NCBI RefSeq assembly: GCF_905397395.1
Contig: NZ_CAJPVH010000043.1
Span: 1-52,029, forward strand
Direction: 5' to 3'
Length of the DNA: 52,029 nucleotides
From: Cupriavidus campinensis
Lineage (GTDB): Bacteria > Pseudomonadota > Gammaproteobacteria > Burkholderiales > Burkholderiaceae
The notes under the pieces are model-generated. The model worked only from the letters and a program-made list of their open reading frames with translations, had not been told where the DNA came from and searched no databases. Shown here in pieces: positions 1-9,076 of this stretch. How positions within the stretch are numbered: position 1 is the first letter of the stretch; the number at the start of each line of letters is the position of its first letter. Position numbers and translations under genes: made by a program.

Positions 1-30
1 TACAATCATGACCGCATCAAGCTCAAACTA

Positions 31-69
31 AAAGGGCTGAGTCCCGTGCAATACAGGACTCAGCCCTTT
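31..69 (-). terminator. Rho-independent terminator of purM
   Basis: Perfect 14-bp inverted repeat (arms 31-44 and 56-69, 11-nt loop). Read on the minus strand, the stem ends in CCCTTT and continues TAGTTTG, a U-rich tail just after purM. Read on the plus strand the tail is weak, so this mainly serves purM, though it could also stop a gene entering from the left. Confidence 0.85.
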
Positions 70-155
70 CCGGCCTAGCCATCAACCGTCCAACTTCTGG
101 GGGTCAGTTCATTGCCATCGGGCGTTTTGCCATCCTGCGAAGGATCGGACCGCGC

Positions 156-1208
156 TCAGACCACCACGGTCTGGGCCTGGCCTTCCTCGCGTTCGCGGAT
201 TTCGCCGATCTGCCACACGGCTTCGCCAGCCGCCTGGAGGTGACGGATGGCGCGTTCGGCGTCTTCCTTCGCCACGATCACGACCATGCCGATGCCGCAG
301 TTGAACACGCGGTGCATTTCCGCATCGGCCACGCGGCCCTGCTCCTGGAGCCACTGGAACAGCGGCGGCAGGGTCCAGGCATCCTTCTGGATCACGGCGG
401 TGACGTTGTCGGCCAGCACGCGCGGCACGTTCTCGGTCAGGCCGCCACCGGTGATGTGGGCCATGCCCTTGACCGGCAGCGTCTCGATCAGCGAGAGCAG
501 CGGCTTCACGTAGATGCGCGTCGGCGCCATGATGGCGTCCTGCAGGCGCTGGCCGTGGAAGTCGGCGTTCAGGTCCGGCTTCGCCACGTCGATGATCTTG
601 CGCACCAGCGAGTAACCGTTCGAATGCGCGCCCGACGAGGCCAGGCCCAGCACCACGTCGCCCGGGATGATCGTGCTGCCGTCGATGATCTTGCGCTTTT
701 CCACGGCGCCCACCGCGAAGCCGGCCAGGTCGTACTCGCCGTCCGGGTACATGCTCGGCATCTCGGCGGTCTCGCCGCCGATCAGCGCGCAGCCGGCCAG
801 TTCGCAGCCGTGGGCGATACCCTGGATCACAGTGGCAGCCGTGTCCACGTCCAGCTTGCCGCAGGCGAAGTAGTCGAGGAAGAACAGCGGCTCGGCGCCC
901 TGCACCAGGATGTCGTTGACGCTCATCGCCACCAGATCCTGGCCCACGGTGTCGTGGCGGTTCAGCTGGAATGCCAGCTTGAGCTTGGTGCCCACGCCGT
1001 CCGTGCCGGATACCAGCACCGGCTCCTGGAACTTCTTCGAGAGTTCGAACAGCGCGCCGAATCCGCCGATACCGGCCATCACGCCTTCACGCATGGTGCG
1101 CTTGGCGAACGGCTTGATGCGGTCTACCAGCGCGTCGCCGGCGTCGATGTCAACACCGGCATCGCGGTAGGAAAGGCCTGCCTGGCCGGCGTTCTGGGAT
1201 GCGCTCAT
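156..1208 (-). CDS. purM: Phosphoribosylformylglycinamidine cyclo-ligase (AIR synthetase)
   Basis: Cytosolic enzyme of purine synthesis that closes the imidazole ring of FGAM to give AIR using ATP. The 350-residue product is close to the usual 345. The ATP-binding segment [10 protein letters not shown] lies at residues 68-77 and the conserved stretch [20 protein letters not shown] follows at about 94-113. The ATG at 1208 is preceded by AGGA at suitable spacing. It is divergent from the AI-2E-type permease, and the two share a palindromic -10 region at 1283-1302. The gene is followed by a strong terminator, so it is probably monocistronic. Identification is secure. Confidence 0.97.
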   Translation of the reverse strand: MSASQNAGQAGLSYRDAGVDIDAGDALVDRIKPFAKRTMREGVMAGIGGFGALFELSKKFQEPVLVSGTDGVGTKLKLAFQLNRHDTVGQDLVAMSVNDILVQGAEPLFFLDYFACGKLDVDTAATVIQGIAHGCELAGCALIGGETAEMPSMYPDGEYDLAGFAVGAVEKRKIIDGSTIIPGDVVLGLASSGAHSNGYSLVRKIIDVAKPDLNADFHGQRLQDAIMAPTRIYVKPLLSLIETLPVKGMAHITGGGLTENVPRVLADNVTAVIQKDAWTLPPLFQWLQEQGRVADAEMHRVFNCGIGMVVIVAKEDAERAIRHLQAAGEAVWQIGEIREREEGQAQTVVV

Positions 1209-1282
1209 GAGATCCTGCTTGTCTTTGACGAGGTAAAGTGTGGATTACGGCGCCCGGCGCCACGGAGGGCGGGCGCGAGTCC

Positions 1283-1302
1283 GTTAGAATCGCGATTTTA
1301 AC
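1283..1302. promoter_or_regulatory. Facing -10 boxes of the divergent purM / permease promoters
   Basis: A 20-bp near-palindrome (18 of 20 positions symmetric) centred on AATCGCGATT. It contains TAGAAT on the plus strand (1285-1290) and TAAAAT on the minus strand (1295-1300). Each is a good -10 hexamer for the gene downstream of it, and the predicted starts would overlap by about 10 bp. Neither has a good -35. Promoter function is inferred. Confidence 0.5.
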
Positions 1303-1392
1303 GGATACAGGCTCCCGGCTACCAGTTTCGCGGCGACACCCGGTCACCAGACCGGCCAAAGTTGCCCGCCCGGCGGTTTCCGGACCCTTTCG

Positions 1393-2463
1393 ATGAACGC
1401 TCCCCTGCTCTCGCCAGACTCCAAACGTATCCTGATCTGGGTGGTCGTGGCCGCCGGCCTGTTCGCCGCCATCGTGGCGCTGGCGCCGGTGCTCACGCCC
1501 TTCCTGTTCGCGTTCATTTTTGCGTACATTCTCACGCCGGGCGTGGACTGGCTCCAGCGCCGCCGCGTGCCGCGCTTTATCGGCGTGACGCTGATGATCG
1601 GCCTGCTGACGATCATCGTGGTGCTGCTGGTGCTGTTGCTGATTGCCGTGCTCCAGCGCGAGATCCCGCAGATCCGCGAGCAGGTGCCGATGCTGTTGCA
1701 AAAGCTCAACAATGTGGTGGCACCCCGCCTGGCAGAACTGGGGGTGCGCGTGCGCTTTGACTTCCCCGGCCTGCGCAATATGCTGCAGGACCGCTTCGCG
1801 GCCAGCCCGGAAGACCTGTTCCAGGTGCTGCTGAATTATGCGAAGGTGTCCGGCTCGGCCCTGATCAGCGTGGCTGGCATGCTGTTCATCATCCCCATCG
1901 TCATGTATTACCTGATGATGGACTGGCATATGGTCATGCGGCGGATCGAGCGGCTGGTGCCGCGCCGCTGGGTGCCGAAGGTGCGCGAGCTGTCGAATGA
2001 GACTGATGCGCTACTTTCCCAGTACCTGCGCGGGCAGATTATCGTTATGGTGATCCTTGCTGCACTTTATTCGATCGGGCTGACCATCGCCGGATTCGAG
2101 GTGGGCGTGCCGGTGGGCGTGTTCACCGGGCTGGCGGTGTTCATCCCGTACATTGGTTTCGGGCTGGGGCTGGCGCTGGCGATCGTGGCGGCGCTGCTGC
2201 AATTCGGCAACTGGTACGGGCTGGGCGCCGTGGCCGTGGTATACGGCATCGGGCAGTTCGTGGAAAGCTTTTACCTGACGCCGCGGCTGGTGGGCGAGCG
2301 CATCGGGCTGCACCCGCTGGTGGTGATCTTCGCGCTGCTGGCATTTGGCCAGTTGTTTGGCTTCTTCGGCGTGCTGCTGGCCCTGCCGACCTGTGCGGTG
2401 CTGCTGGTCGGCGCGCGGCAGATCCGGCGCGTTTATATGGCTAGCGAGCTGTACCGCAACTGA
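1393..2463 (+). CDS. AI-2E family (PerM/TqsA-like) inner-membrane permease
   Basis: A 356-residue polytopic membrane protein of the AI-2E transporter superfamily. Hydrophobic segments lie at about residues 12-32, 34-50 and 62-86. After a soluble stretch of about 60 residues there is another near 150-172, then a cluster from about 215 to 335. This layout is typical of the family. Some members export autoinducer-2 or act as sodium/proton antiporters, but the substrate cannot be read from sequence, so the family name should not be taken as function. It is the first gene of a plus-strand run leading to hda 51 nt downstream, an order I recognise from Burkholderiales. Confidence 0.85.
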   Translation: MNAPLLSPDSKRILIWVVVAAGLFAAIVALAPVLTPFLFAFIFAYILTPGVDWLQRRRVPRFIGVTLMIGLLTIIVVLLVLLLIAVLQREIPQIREQVPMLLQKLNNVVAPRLAELGVRVRFDFPGLRNMLQDRFAASPEDLFQVLLNYAKVSGSALISVAGMLFIIPIVMYYLMMDWHMVMRRIERLVPRRWVPKVRELSNETDALLSQYLRGQIIVMVILAALYSIGLTIAGFEVGVPVGVFTGLAVFIPYIGFGLGLALAIVAALLQFGNWYGLGAVAVVYGIGQFVESFYLTPRLVGERIGLHPLVVIFALLAFGQLFGFFGVLLALPTCAVLLVGARQIRRVYMASELYRN

Positions 2464-2514
2464 TCGAAGCCCACAGAAACTGATGGAACCGAGGTAGGAA
2501 GTTACGAAAACGTC

Positions 2515-3222
2515 ATGTCTTCGCGTCATAAGCAGCTTTCGCTCGAGCTCGGCAGCCCCCCGCCGTCCACGTTCGAGAACTTTTTCGTGGCTTCGAACCG
2601 CGAGCCGGTGCAGCGCCTGCGTGAGCTGCCGGCCGCTATCGCCCAGGAACACGCCAACGACCGGCTGATCTACCTGTGGGGCGAGGTCGGCTCGGGGCGC
2701 ACCCACCTGCTGCACGCGGTGTGCGACGCGGCGCTCCATACCGGCCTGAACTGCCGCTACCTGAGCCCGCACCACGCGCTGGCCGACTTCAATTTCGACC
2801 CGTCCTGCCGGCTCTACACCGTCGATGACGTGGAATTGCTCGACGAAGCGCGACAGATCGCCGTGTTTTCGCTGTATAACGAGGTGCGCGCCCACGTGCG
2901 CACCGCGCTGGTGGTGGCGGGCGGCCTGGCGCCGCGTGCCATGCCGGTACGTGAAGACCTGCGCACCCGGCTTGGCTGGGGGCTGGTCTACCAGGTGGCG
3001 TCGCTGTCCGATGACGACAAGATGGCCGCCCTGCTGCAGGCCGCGCGCGAGCGTGGGTTGCAGTTGTCGCCGGAAATCCCCCACTGGCTGGTGACGCGGC
3101 ATTACCGCGACATGCCCAGCCTGATGGCCCTGCTGGACGCGCTGGACACCTATTCGCTCGAGCGCAAGCGCGCGGTCACCCTGCCGCTGCTGCGCGAGAT
3201 GTTTGCGGAATTCCGCGAATAA
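2515..3222 (+). CDS. hda: DnaA regulatory inactivator Hda
   Basis: AAA+ protein related to DnaA that, with the DNA-loaded sliding clamp, stimulates hydrolysis of DnaA-ATP and prevents re-initiation. The 235-residue product carries an N-terminal clamp-binding motif QLSLEL (7-12). The P-loop is GEVGSGRT (56-63), with Arg where most P-loops have Lys, as is normal in Hda. VREDLRTRLGWG and the sensor-2-like RDMPSLMALLDALD follow. No C-terminal DnaA DNA-binding domain is present, which separates it from DnaA. The ATG at 2515 has an AGGAAG about 13 nt upstream, a rather long spacing. Confidence 0.93.
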   Translation: MSSRHKQLSLELGSPPPSTFENFFVASNREPVQRLRELPAAIAQEHANDRLIYLWGEVGSGRTHLLHAVCDAALHTGLNCRYLSPHHALADFNFDPSCRLYTVDDVELLDEARQIAVFSLYNEVRAHVRTALVVAGGLAPRAMPVREDLRTRLGWGLVYQVASLSDDDKMAALLQAARERGLQLSPEIPHWLVTRHYRDMPSLMALLDALDTYSLERKRAVTLPLLREMFAEFRE

Positions 3223-3312
3223 ACCGCGAATCCGCGCCGAAGCTGGCACGAAATCCGCTCCAAATTGGTCCTGGCGCGCCACGGCGCGCCGACCGCCATG
3301 CGTACCTTAATG

Positions 3313-3318
3313 TAAAAT
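3313..3318 (+). promoter_or_regulatory. Candidate -10 box of the HAD phosphatase gene
   Basis: TAAAAT ends 8 nt before the ATG at 3327, and no Shine-Dalgarno sequence lies between. A start at the usual 6-8 nt downstream would make the mRNA leaderless or nearly so. There is no clear -35. Confidence 0.4.
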
Positions 3319-3326
3319 CGCCGCCC

Positions 3327-4001
3327 ATGAATCTGGCACTGTTTGACCTCGACCACACCCTGATCCCCACCGACAGCGACCACGAATGGGGCCGCTTCCT
3401 GGTCCGCATGGGCGTTGTCGACGAGGAATCCTATCGTCGCAAGAACGACGAGTTCTATGGGCAATACAAGGCGGGCACCCTGGATATCCAGGCGTTCCTG
3501 CGCTTCGCGCTGGCCCCGCTGGCCGCCAATCCGCGCGACCGGCTGGACGCCTGGCGCCAGCGCTTCATGCGCGAGGTGATCGACCCCGTCATCACCCCGC
3601 AGGCCAAGGCGCTGGTCTACAAGCACCTGGAGGCGGGCGACCTGTGCGCGGTGGTGACGGCTACCAACAGCTTCGTGACCGCGCCGATCGCCCAGGCCTT
3701 CGGCATCAAGCATCTGATCGCGACCGAGCCGGCCACGTCCGACGGCAAGCCGGACAGCGCGTTCACCGGCGAGGTCTTCGGCGTGCCGAGTTTCCGCGAG
3801 GGCAAGATCGCCCGCGTGGAGCAGTGGCTCAAGGGCCTCGGCACCCAGTGGGAAGACTTCGGCACCACGACGTTCTACAGCGATTCCGCCAACGACCTGC
3901 CCCTGCTGGAAAAGGTCAGCGAGCCGATCGCCGCCAATCCCGACGACCGCCTGCGCCACCATGCGGCCGCGGCCGGCTGGCGCATCATGGACCTGTTCTG
4001 A
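3327..4001 (+). CDS. HAD superfamily subfamily IB phosphatase
   Basis: A 224-residue hydrolase of the SerB-like HAD-IB group. Motif I is DLDHTL (nucleophile Asp7, acid/base Asp9), motif II is TATNS around Thr111, motif III is Lys160, and motif IV is YSDSANDLPLL with Asp186 and Asp190. All catalytic residues are present. The substrate is unknown: members are called phosphoserine- or histidinol-phosphatase-like, but the sequence does not decide. Its TGA is followed after 1 nt by the GTG of pcnB, so the two are translationally close and probably cotranscribed. Confidence 0.88.
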   Translation: MNLALFDLDHTLIPTDSDHEWGRFLVRMGVVDEESYRRKNDEFYGQYKAGTLDIQAFLRFALAPLAANPRDRLDAWRQRFMREVIDPVITPQAKALVYKHLEAGDLCAVVTATNSFVTAPIAQAFGIKHLIATEPATSDGKPDSAFTGEVFGVPSFREGKIARVEQWLKGLGTQWEDFGTTTFYSDSANDLPLLEKVSEPIAANPDDRLRHHAAAAGWRIMDLF

Positions 4002-4002
4002 C

Positions 4003-5577
4003 GTGATCAAGAAGCTCATCAACCGGCTGCTCGGCAAGCCTGGCCCCAAGCTGCGCCGCACCGGGCGCGCCCATACGCAGCGCATCGTCAATGTGGACGA
4101 ACACCAGATCGATCCCACGCTGATTTCGCGCAACGCCGTCAAGGTCACCACCACCCTCCAGCAGGCCGGTTTCCAGGCCTTCATCGTGGGCGGCGCCGTG
4201 CGTGACGTGCTGCTCGGCATCAAGCCGAAGGACTTCGATGTGGCCACCAACGCCACGCCCGACGAGGTGCAGGCGCTGTTCCGCCGCTCGCGCATCATCG
4301 GCCGGCGCTTCCAGATCGTGCACGTGACGTTCTACGGCGGCCGCGAGCAGGAGATCATCGAGGTCTCGACCTTCCGCGCGCTGGTGGACGCGATTGCCAG
4401 CGAGACGCTGCCCGAAGGCCGCCGCCTGAAGCGCGCCGAGCTGGACAGCAAGACGCACGCGATCGACGCCAGCGGCCGCGTACTGCGCGACAACGTCTGG
4501 GGCTCCCAGGCCGAGGACGCCGAGCGCCGCGACTTCACGATCAACGCGATGTACTACGACCCGGCCGCCCAGACCGTGCATGACTACCATCACGGCATGG
4601 AAGACATCCGCGCGCGCACGCTGCGGATGATCGGCGACCCGGTCACGCGCTACCGCGAAGACCCGGTGCGCATGCTGCGCGTGGTGCGCTTCGCGGCCAA
4701 GACCGGTTTTTCGATCGACGAGGCCACGCGCGAGCCGATCGCCGAACTGGCCCCGCTGATCCACAACGTGCCGAGCGCGCGCCTGTTCGACGAAATGCTG
4801 AAGCTGCTGATGTCCGGGCACGCCTGGGCCTCGCTGCAGGAGCTGCGCAAGGCCGGCCTGCACAAGGGCCTGCTGCCGCTGCTGGACGTGGCGCTGGAGC
4901 AGCCGATGGGCCAGCGCTTCGTGCAGCTGGCGCTCGACAACACCGACCGCCGCGTGCAGGCCGGCAAGCCGGTGTCGCCCGGCTTTCTGTTCGCCGCGCT
5001 GCTGTGGCACCACGTGCTGCAACGCTGGAACAAGCTGCGCGACGAGGGCGAGCACGCGATTGCTGCGCTCAACACGGCCATGGACATGGTGCTGGAGAAG
5101 CAGACCGGCCAACTGGCCATCCAGCGCCGCTTTGTCACCGACATGCGCGACATCTGGGGCATGCAGCCGCGCTTCGAGAAGCGCGTGGGCCGCATGCCGT
5201 TCCGCCTGCTGGAATCGCCGCGCTTCCGCGCCGGCTATGACTTCCTGCAACTGCGCTGCGAATCGGGCGAACAGCCGGCCGAAATCGGCCAGTGGTGGAC
5301 CGACTTCCAGAACGCGCCGCCCGATGCCCGCGAGGACATGATCGAGGCCGCCCGCCCGAAGCGTGGCAAGGGTAGCGCGGGCGCCGCCGGTGGCGGCAGC
5401 CAGGGTCCCGACGACAGCGAGGGCTTCGCGGGGGTCGATGGCGAGGGCCCGGTGCGCAAGAAGCGTCGTCGGCGCGGTCCGCGGAAATCGGATAAAGTTT
5501 CTTCGCGGGGCGACACGGACGCGGCGGAGGGGGGTCAGGCCGCATCAGAGTCCGGCCGCGCCCAGCCGGAGGAATAA
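4003..5577 (+). CDS. pcnB: Poly(A) polymerase I
   Basis: Adds 3' poly(A) tails to RNA and so promotes decay. The nucleotidyltransferase core has GGAVRDVLLG (63-72) and the metal-binding DFDV (77-80), followed by the RNA-binding tRNA-nucleotidyltransferase-like domain. I chose the GTG at 4003 (524 residues) over the ATG at 3961. From 4003 the protein begins MIKKLINRLLGKPG, the basic start usual for betaproteobacterial PcnB; the longer form would overlap the HAD gene with an unrelated 14-residue leader. The last 80 or so residues are low-complexity and basic (KKRRRRGPRK), a probable RNA-binding tail. The shorter folK follows after 1 nt. Confidence 0.93.
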   Translation: MIKKLINRLLGKPGPKLRRTGRAHTQRIVNVDEHQIDPTLISRNAVKVTTTLQQAGFQAFIVGGAVRDVLLGIKPKDFDVATNATPDEVQALFRRSRIIGRRFQIVHVTFYGGREQEIIEVSTFRALVDAIASETLPEGRRLKRAELDSKTHAIDASGRVLRDNVWGSQAEDAERRDFTINAMYYDPAAQTVHDYHHGMEDIRARTLRMIGDPVTRYREDPVRMLRVVRFAAKTGFSIDEATREPIAELAPLIHNVPSARLFDEMLKLLMSGHAWASLQELRKAGLHKGLLPLLDVALEQPMGQRFVQLALDNTDRRVQAGKPVSPGFLFAALLWHHVLQRWNKLRDEGEHAIAALNTAMDMVLEKQTGQLAIQRRFVTDMRDIWGMQPRFEKRVGRMPFRLLESPRFRAGYDFLQLRCESGEQPAEIGQWWTDFQNAPPDAREDMIEAARPKRGKGSAGAAGGGSQGPDDSEGFAGVDGEGPVRKKRRRRGPRKSDKVSSRGDTDAAEGGQAASESGRAQPEE

Positions 5578-5578
5578 C

Positions 5579-6097
5579 ATGACACTTGCCTTTATCGGCA
5601 TCGGCGCCAATCTCGGCGATGCCCGCCAGGCATTGAAGGACGCGATCGTGTGCCTGGCCCAGCAGGTCGGCATCACGGTATTGGCCAAGTCCTCGTTCTA
5701 CCGCACCGCACCCGTCGACGCCAGCGGCGACGACTACTTCAACGCCGTGGTGAAGGTGGAGACGTCCTTCACCGCGCCGCAGCTGTTGCGCATCTGCCAC
5801 CACATCGAGGACCAGTTCGGCCGCGAGCGCCCGTTTCACAACGCGCCGCGCACGCTGGACCTCGACCTGCTGCTGTTCGGCGCCGACCGGATCGACTCCG
5901 AGGCGCTGACCGTGCCGCATCCGCGTATCACCGAGCGCGCCTTCGTGCTGGTGCCGCTGGTGGAGCTGGATGGCGAGGTCGTCATCCCGGGCCGGGGCCG
6001 CGCGGCGGACTTCCTGCCCGGCGTACGCGACCAGCGCATCGAGAAGTTTTCCTCATGCAAATGCCCCCGCCTGCAGGAAGGCGGCACGCAGGCGTGA
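5579..6097 (+). CDS. folK: HPPK (6-hydroxymethyl-7,8-dihydropterin pyrophosphokinase)
   Basis: Transfers pyrophosphate from ATP to 6-hydroxymethyl-dihydropterin in folate synthesis. The 172-residue product has the HPPK signature RTLDLDLLLF (91-100), whose Asp pair binds magnesium, and the N-terminal FIGIGANLGD. The start at 5579 follows a GGAGG that lies within the last codons of pcnB, only 1 nt past the pcnB stop, so translation is probably coupled. A longer open frame to 5363 is rejected because it would lie inside pcnB. Confidence 0.95.
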   Translation: MTLAFIGIGANLGDARQALKDAIVCLAQQVGITVLAKSSFYRTAPVDASGDDYFNAVVKVETSFTAPQLLRICHHIEDQFGRERPFHNAPRTLDLDLLLFGADRIDSEALTVPHPRITERAFVLVPLVELDGEVVIPGRGRAADFLPGVRDQRIEKFSSCKCPRLQEGGTQA

Positions 6098-6129
6098 TCC
6101 ACGCCTGATCCATCGGCACCCCACGAGCC

Positions 6130-6771
6130 ATGCTCGACCATCTGCGCCGCATCGTCGTCGAAGGGCCCGTCGGCTCCGGCAAGACCTCGCTGGCGCAGCG
6201 CCTGGCCCGCACGCTCCAGGCCGGCGAACTGCCTGACGGCGCCCGCCAGAACCCCTTCCTCGAACGCTTCTACCGCGAGCCGCAGCGCTATGCCCTGCCG
6301 ATGCAGCTGCACTGCCTGGACCAGCGCGCCACCCAGAGCCAGCAATGGCAGGCCGCGCTGCTCGCCGGCCAGCGCATGATCGGCAATTTCCTCTATGCAC
6401 GTGACCGCCTCTATGCGGCCCTGACGCTCGAAGCCGACGAACTCGCGCTCTACGACGCGCTGGCCGCCCGGCTCCAGGTGCCGGCCCAGCGCGTGGACCT
6501 GGTCATCGTGCTCCAGGCCACGCCGTCGCTGCTGCGCGAGCGGATTGCGCGGCGCGGGCTGCCGGGCGAGTCCGGCATCGACGAAACCTACCTCCAGCGG
6601 CTGACCGACGCCTATGGCGAGCTGTTCCACCGCTACGACGAGGCGCCGGTCCTGATCGTGGACACCGCGCGCTTCAATCCGGTGGACAACGACGGCGATT
6701 TCCGTACACTACTGTCGCGCATCGAGAACATGCGGGGCCGCAAGGCCTTCCTGAATCTCGCGGCCCCCTGA
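6130..6771 (+). CDS. Deoxynucleoside kinase (dNK family)
   Basis: A 213-residue kinase with P-loop GPVGSGKTS near residue 12 and the family DRLYA-type helix ([11 protein letters not shown]), predicted to phosphorylate deoxyadenosine/deoxyguanosine or a related deoxynucleoside for salvage. The RxRxRG-like lid region [13 protein letters not shown] is present. The position between folK and panB is the one usual in betaproteobacteria. Substrate preference cannot be told from the sequence. Confidence 0.88.
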   Translation: MLDHLRRIVVEGPVGSGKTSLAQRLARTLQAGELPDGARQNPFLERFYREPQRYALPMQLHCLDQRATQSQQWQAALLAGQRMIGNFLYARDRLYAALTLEADELALYDALAARLQVPAQRVDLVIVLQATPSLLRERIARRGLPGESGIDETYLQRLTDAYGELFHRYDEAPVLIVDTARFNPVDNDGDFRTLLSRIENMRGRKAFLNLAAP

Positions 6772-6823
6772 CCGCCCTGCCCGCCTCAGGCCCAGGCAGC
6801 CACACACCCCCACGGGCACTGCC

Positions 6824-7645
6824 ATGAGTTACCTCCTCGACCCCTCCCGCAAGACCGTCACCATTCCCAAGCTCCAGGCCATGCGCGCCGCAGATGACAA
6901 GATCGTCATGCTGACCGCCTACGACTCGAGCTTCGCCGCGCTGCTCGATTTCTGCGGCGTGGAAGTGATCCTCGTCGGCGATTCGCTCGGCAACGTGATG
7001 CAGGGCCAGCAGACCACGCTGCCCGTCACGCTGCAGCACATGGTCTATCACACCGAATGCGCGGCGCGCGGCAACCAGACCGCGCTGCTGGTATCGGACC
7101 TGCCGTTCGGCACCTACGGCACGCCCACGCAGGCCTTCGAGAGCGCCACCGCGCTGATGCGCGCGGGCGCGCAGATGGTGAAGCTGGAAGGCGGCGACTG
7201 GCTCGCCCCCACCGTGAAATTCCTGGTCGAGCGCAGCATTCCGGTGTGCGCCCACATCGGCCTGACCCCGCAGTCGGTGCACGCGCTGGGCGGCTTCAAG
7301 GTGCAGGGCAAGACCGATGCCGGCGCCGCGCAGCTCAAGCGTGACGCGCTGGCGCTGCAGGCCGCCGGTGCGCAGCTGATCGTCATGGAAGCCGTGCCGG
7401 CCGCGCTGGCTGGCGAGGTCACGGCACAGCTGACGATTCCGACCATCGGCATCGGCGCCGGCGTGGACTGTTCCGGCCAGGTGCTGGTGCTGCAGGACAT
7501 GCTCAATATCTATCCGGGCCGCAAGGCCAAGTTCGTGCGCAACTTCATGGACGGCCAGACCTCGATCGAGGCCGCCGTGCGCGCTTTCGTCGCCGCCGTG
7601 AAGGATGGCAGCTTCCCGGCCGTCGAGCACACGTTCTCCGCCTGA
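6824..7645 (+). CDS. panB: 3-methyl-2-oxobutanoate hydroxymethyltransferase
   Basis: First committed enzyme of pantothenate synthesis: adds a hydroxymethyl group from methylene-THF to alpha-ketoisovalerate to give ketopantoate. At 273 residues it is close to the usual 264. It shows [10 protein letters not shown], the metal-binding [12 protein letters not shown], and [20 protein letters not shown] near the C terminus. panC and panD are not nearby. The ABC permease GTG is 10 nt past the stop, so the downstream transporter pair may be cotranscribed. Confidence 0.96.
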   Translation: MSYLLDPSRKTVTIPKLQAMRAADDKIVMLTAYDSSFAALLDFCGVEVILVGDSLGNVMQGQQTTLPVTLQHMVYHTECAARGNQTALLVSDLPFGTYGTPTQAFESATALMRAGAQMVKLEGGDWLAPTVKFLVERSIPVCAHIGLTPQSVHALGGFKVQGKTDAGAAQLKRDALALQAAGAQLIVMEAVPAALAGEVTAQLTIPTIGIGAGVDCSGQVLVLQDMLNIYPGRKAKFVRNFMDGQTSIEAAVRAFVAAVKDGSFPAVEHTFSA

Positions 7646-7655
7646 GCGCGCCCAC

Positions 7656-8354
7656 GTGGAGATCGGCACGGCCACGCTGGACGCTTTCCGCCTGCTGGGC
7701 AGCGGGGACGGCGCGCTATGGTTCATCGTCTGGACCTCGCTGATGGTGGCGGTGCTCGGCCTGGCGCTGGCCACCGTGCCGGCCATCGGCGCCGCCTACC
7801 TGATCGCCACCCATGCCTTTCCCGGCCGGCGCGTGGTGGTGGTGCTGGCGCAGGCCTTCCTGTCCTTCCCGACGGTGCTGGTCGGCCTGGTGCTCTATCT
7901 GCTGTTCACGCGGCAGGGGCCGCTGGGTAGCTTCTCCCTGCTGTTCACCCCGTCCGGCATGGTTTTCGGGCAGGCCGTGATCGGCTTTCCCGTGGTGCTG
8001 GCGTTCTCGCTCGCGGCCATGCAGGCGGCGGACCCACGCCTGCGCGAGACCGCCTGGGTGCTCGGCGCCGGCCGTTGGCGCACCTTCTTCACCGTGCTGC
8101 GCGAACTCCGCTTCGGCCTGATGGCGGCCGTGGTGGCCGGCTTCGGGCGCGTGATTGCCGAAGTGGGCTCGGCGCTGATGATCGGCGGCAATATCGAAGG
8201 CTCCACGCGCACCATCACCACGGCCATCGCACTGGAGACCAGCAAGGGCGAGTTCGCGCAGGGCATCGCGCTCGGCATCGTGCTGGTGGCGCTGGCGCTG
8301 GCTGTCAACGTCATGCTCGCCTGGCTGCAAGGCGCGGGAGGGTTCCGGCGATGA
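7656..8354 (+). CDS. ABC transporter permease, tungstate (TupB) type
   Basis: A 232-residue inner-membrane permease with about five hydrophobic segments and a clear EAA loop (ETAWVLGAGRWRTFFTVLRE). Size, the ending IAEVGSALMIGGNI and the adjacent lone ATPase match the TupB/WtpB tungstate group better than ModB, but anion specificity is inferred. The GTG at 7656 was chosen because the only upstream ATG (7605) lies inside panB. The stop overlaps the ATPase start in ATGA. No substrate-binding protein gene is adjacent. Confidence 0.75.
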   Translation: MEIGTATLDAFRLLGSGDGALWFIVWTSLMVAVLGLALATVPAIGAAYLIATHAFPGRRVVVVLAQAFLSFPTVLVGLVLYLLFTRQGPLGSFSLLFTPSGMVFGQAVIGFPVVLAFSLAAMQAADPRLRETAWVLGAGRWRTFFTVLRELRFGLMAAVVAGFGRVIAEVGSALMIGGNIEGSTRTITTAIALETSKGEFAQGIALGIVLVALALAVNVMLAWLQGAGGFRR

Positions 8355-9040
8355 CCACCCCTGCCTTGTCGCCACTGCTGACGGTGCGGGGCCTGGTGCG
8401 CCGCGTCGGGTCTCGCCAGCTGTTCGCCATCCCCGAACTGGTGTTCCCGCGCGCCACCGCCGTAGCGCTGACCGGCGTCAACGGCGCGGGCAAGTCCACC
8501 CTGCTGCGGATGGTGGCCGGGCTGGAGCCGGCGCCGGGCGCCACCGTGGCGTGGGAGGACGAAGGCGGCACGCGCCGCGAGGCGCCGCTGACGCCGCTGC
8601 CGCCCGCGCTGCGCCAGCGCGTGGCCTACATGCACCAGCATCCCTACCTGTTCCGCACCTCGGTGCGCGACAACATCGCCTATGGCCTGCGCGCCCGGGG
8701 CGTGGCGCACGACGAGATCGAGCGGCGCGTGGGCGCGGCGCTGGGCTGGGCCGGCATCGTCCATGTGCAGGACACCGCGCCGGAGAAGCTGTCCGGCGGC
8801 GAAGTCCAGCGCGTGGCGCTGGCGCGGGCCAAGGTGCTGGAGCCGGAACTGCTGCTGCTCGACGAACCCACCTCCAATCTCGACGGCCACGCGCGCGAGC
8901 AGGTGATTGCGCTGATCGGGGAACTGGCGGCGGAGGGCCGCTCCGTGGTGATGGTCTGCCACGACCGGGAACTGATCAACCTGCCCGGGGTGGTCAGGTG
9001 GAAGCTGGGAGACGGGCAGTTGGATACCAGGCATCGATAG
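8351..9040 (+). CDS. ABC transporter ATP-binding protein, tungstate (TupC) type
   Basis: Energises the permease encoded just upstream. The 229-residue product has Walker A GVNGAGKST, Q-loop MHQHPYLF, signature LSGGEVQR, Walker B LLLLDEPTSNLD and the switch His in VCHD, so it should be a working ATPase. Its ATG overlaps the permease stop by 4 nt (ATGA), indicating translational coupling. It converges on pabB/C with 36 nt between the stops and no obvious terminator. Confidence 0.85.
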   Translation: MTTPALSPLLTVRGLVRRVGSRQLFAIPELVFPRATAVALTGVNGAGKSTLLRMVAGLEPAPGATVAWEDEGGTRREAPLTPLPPALRQRVAYMHQHPYLFRTSVRDNIAYGLRARGVAHDEIERRVGAALGWAGIVHVQDTAPEKLSGGEVQRVALARAKVLEPELLLLDEPTSNLDGHAREQVIALIGELAAEGRSVVMVCHDRELINLPGVVRWKLGDGQLDTRHR

Positions 9041-9076
9041 CGGGTGAAATGCCTGCCCTCTAGAAACCCCAGCCGC

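Noticed and set aside
240..1301. 353-residue plus-strand frame opposite purM
   Set aside because: Shadow of purM caused by high GC at third positions; the His/Arg-rich product matches nothing.
3961..4002. Upstream ATG for pcnB
   Set aside because: It would overlap the HAD gene with an unrelated leader; the GTG at 4003 gives the expected N terminus.
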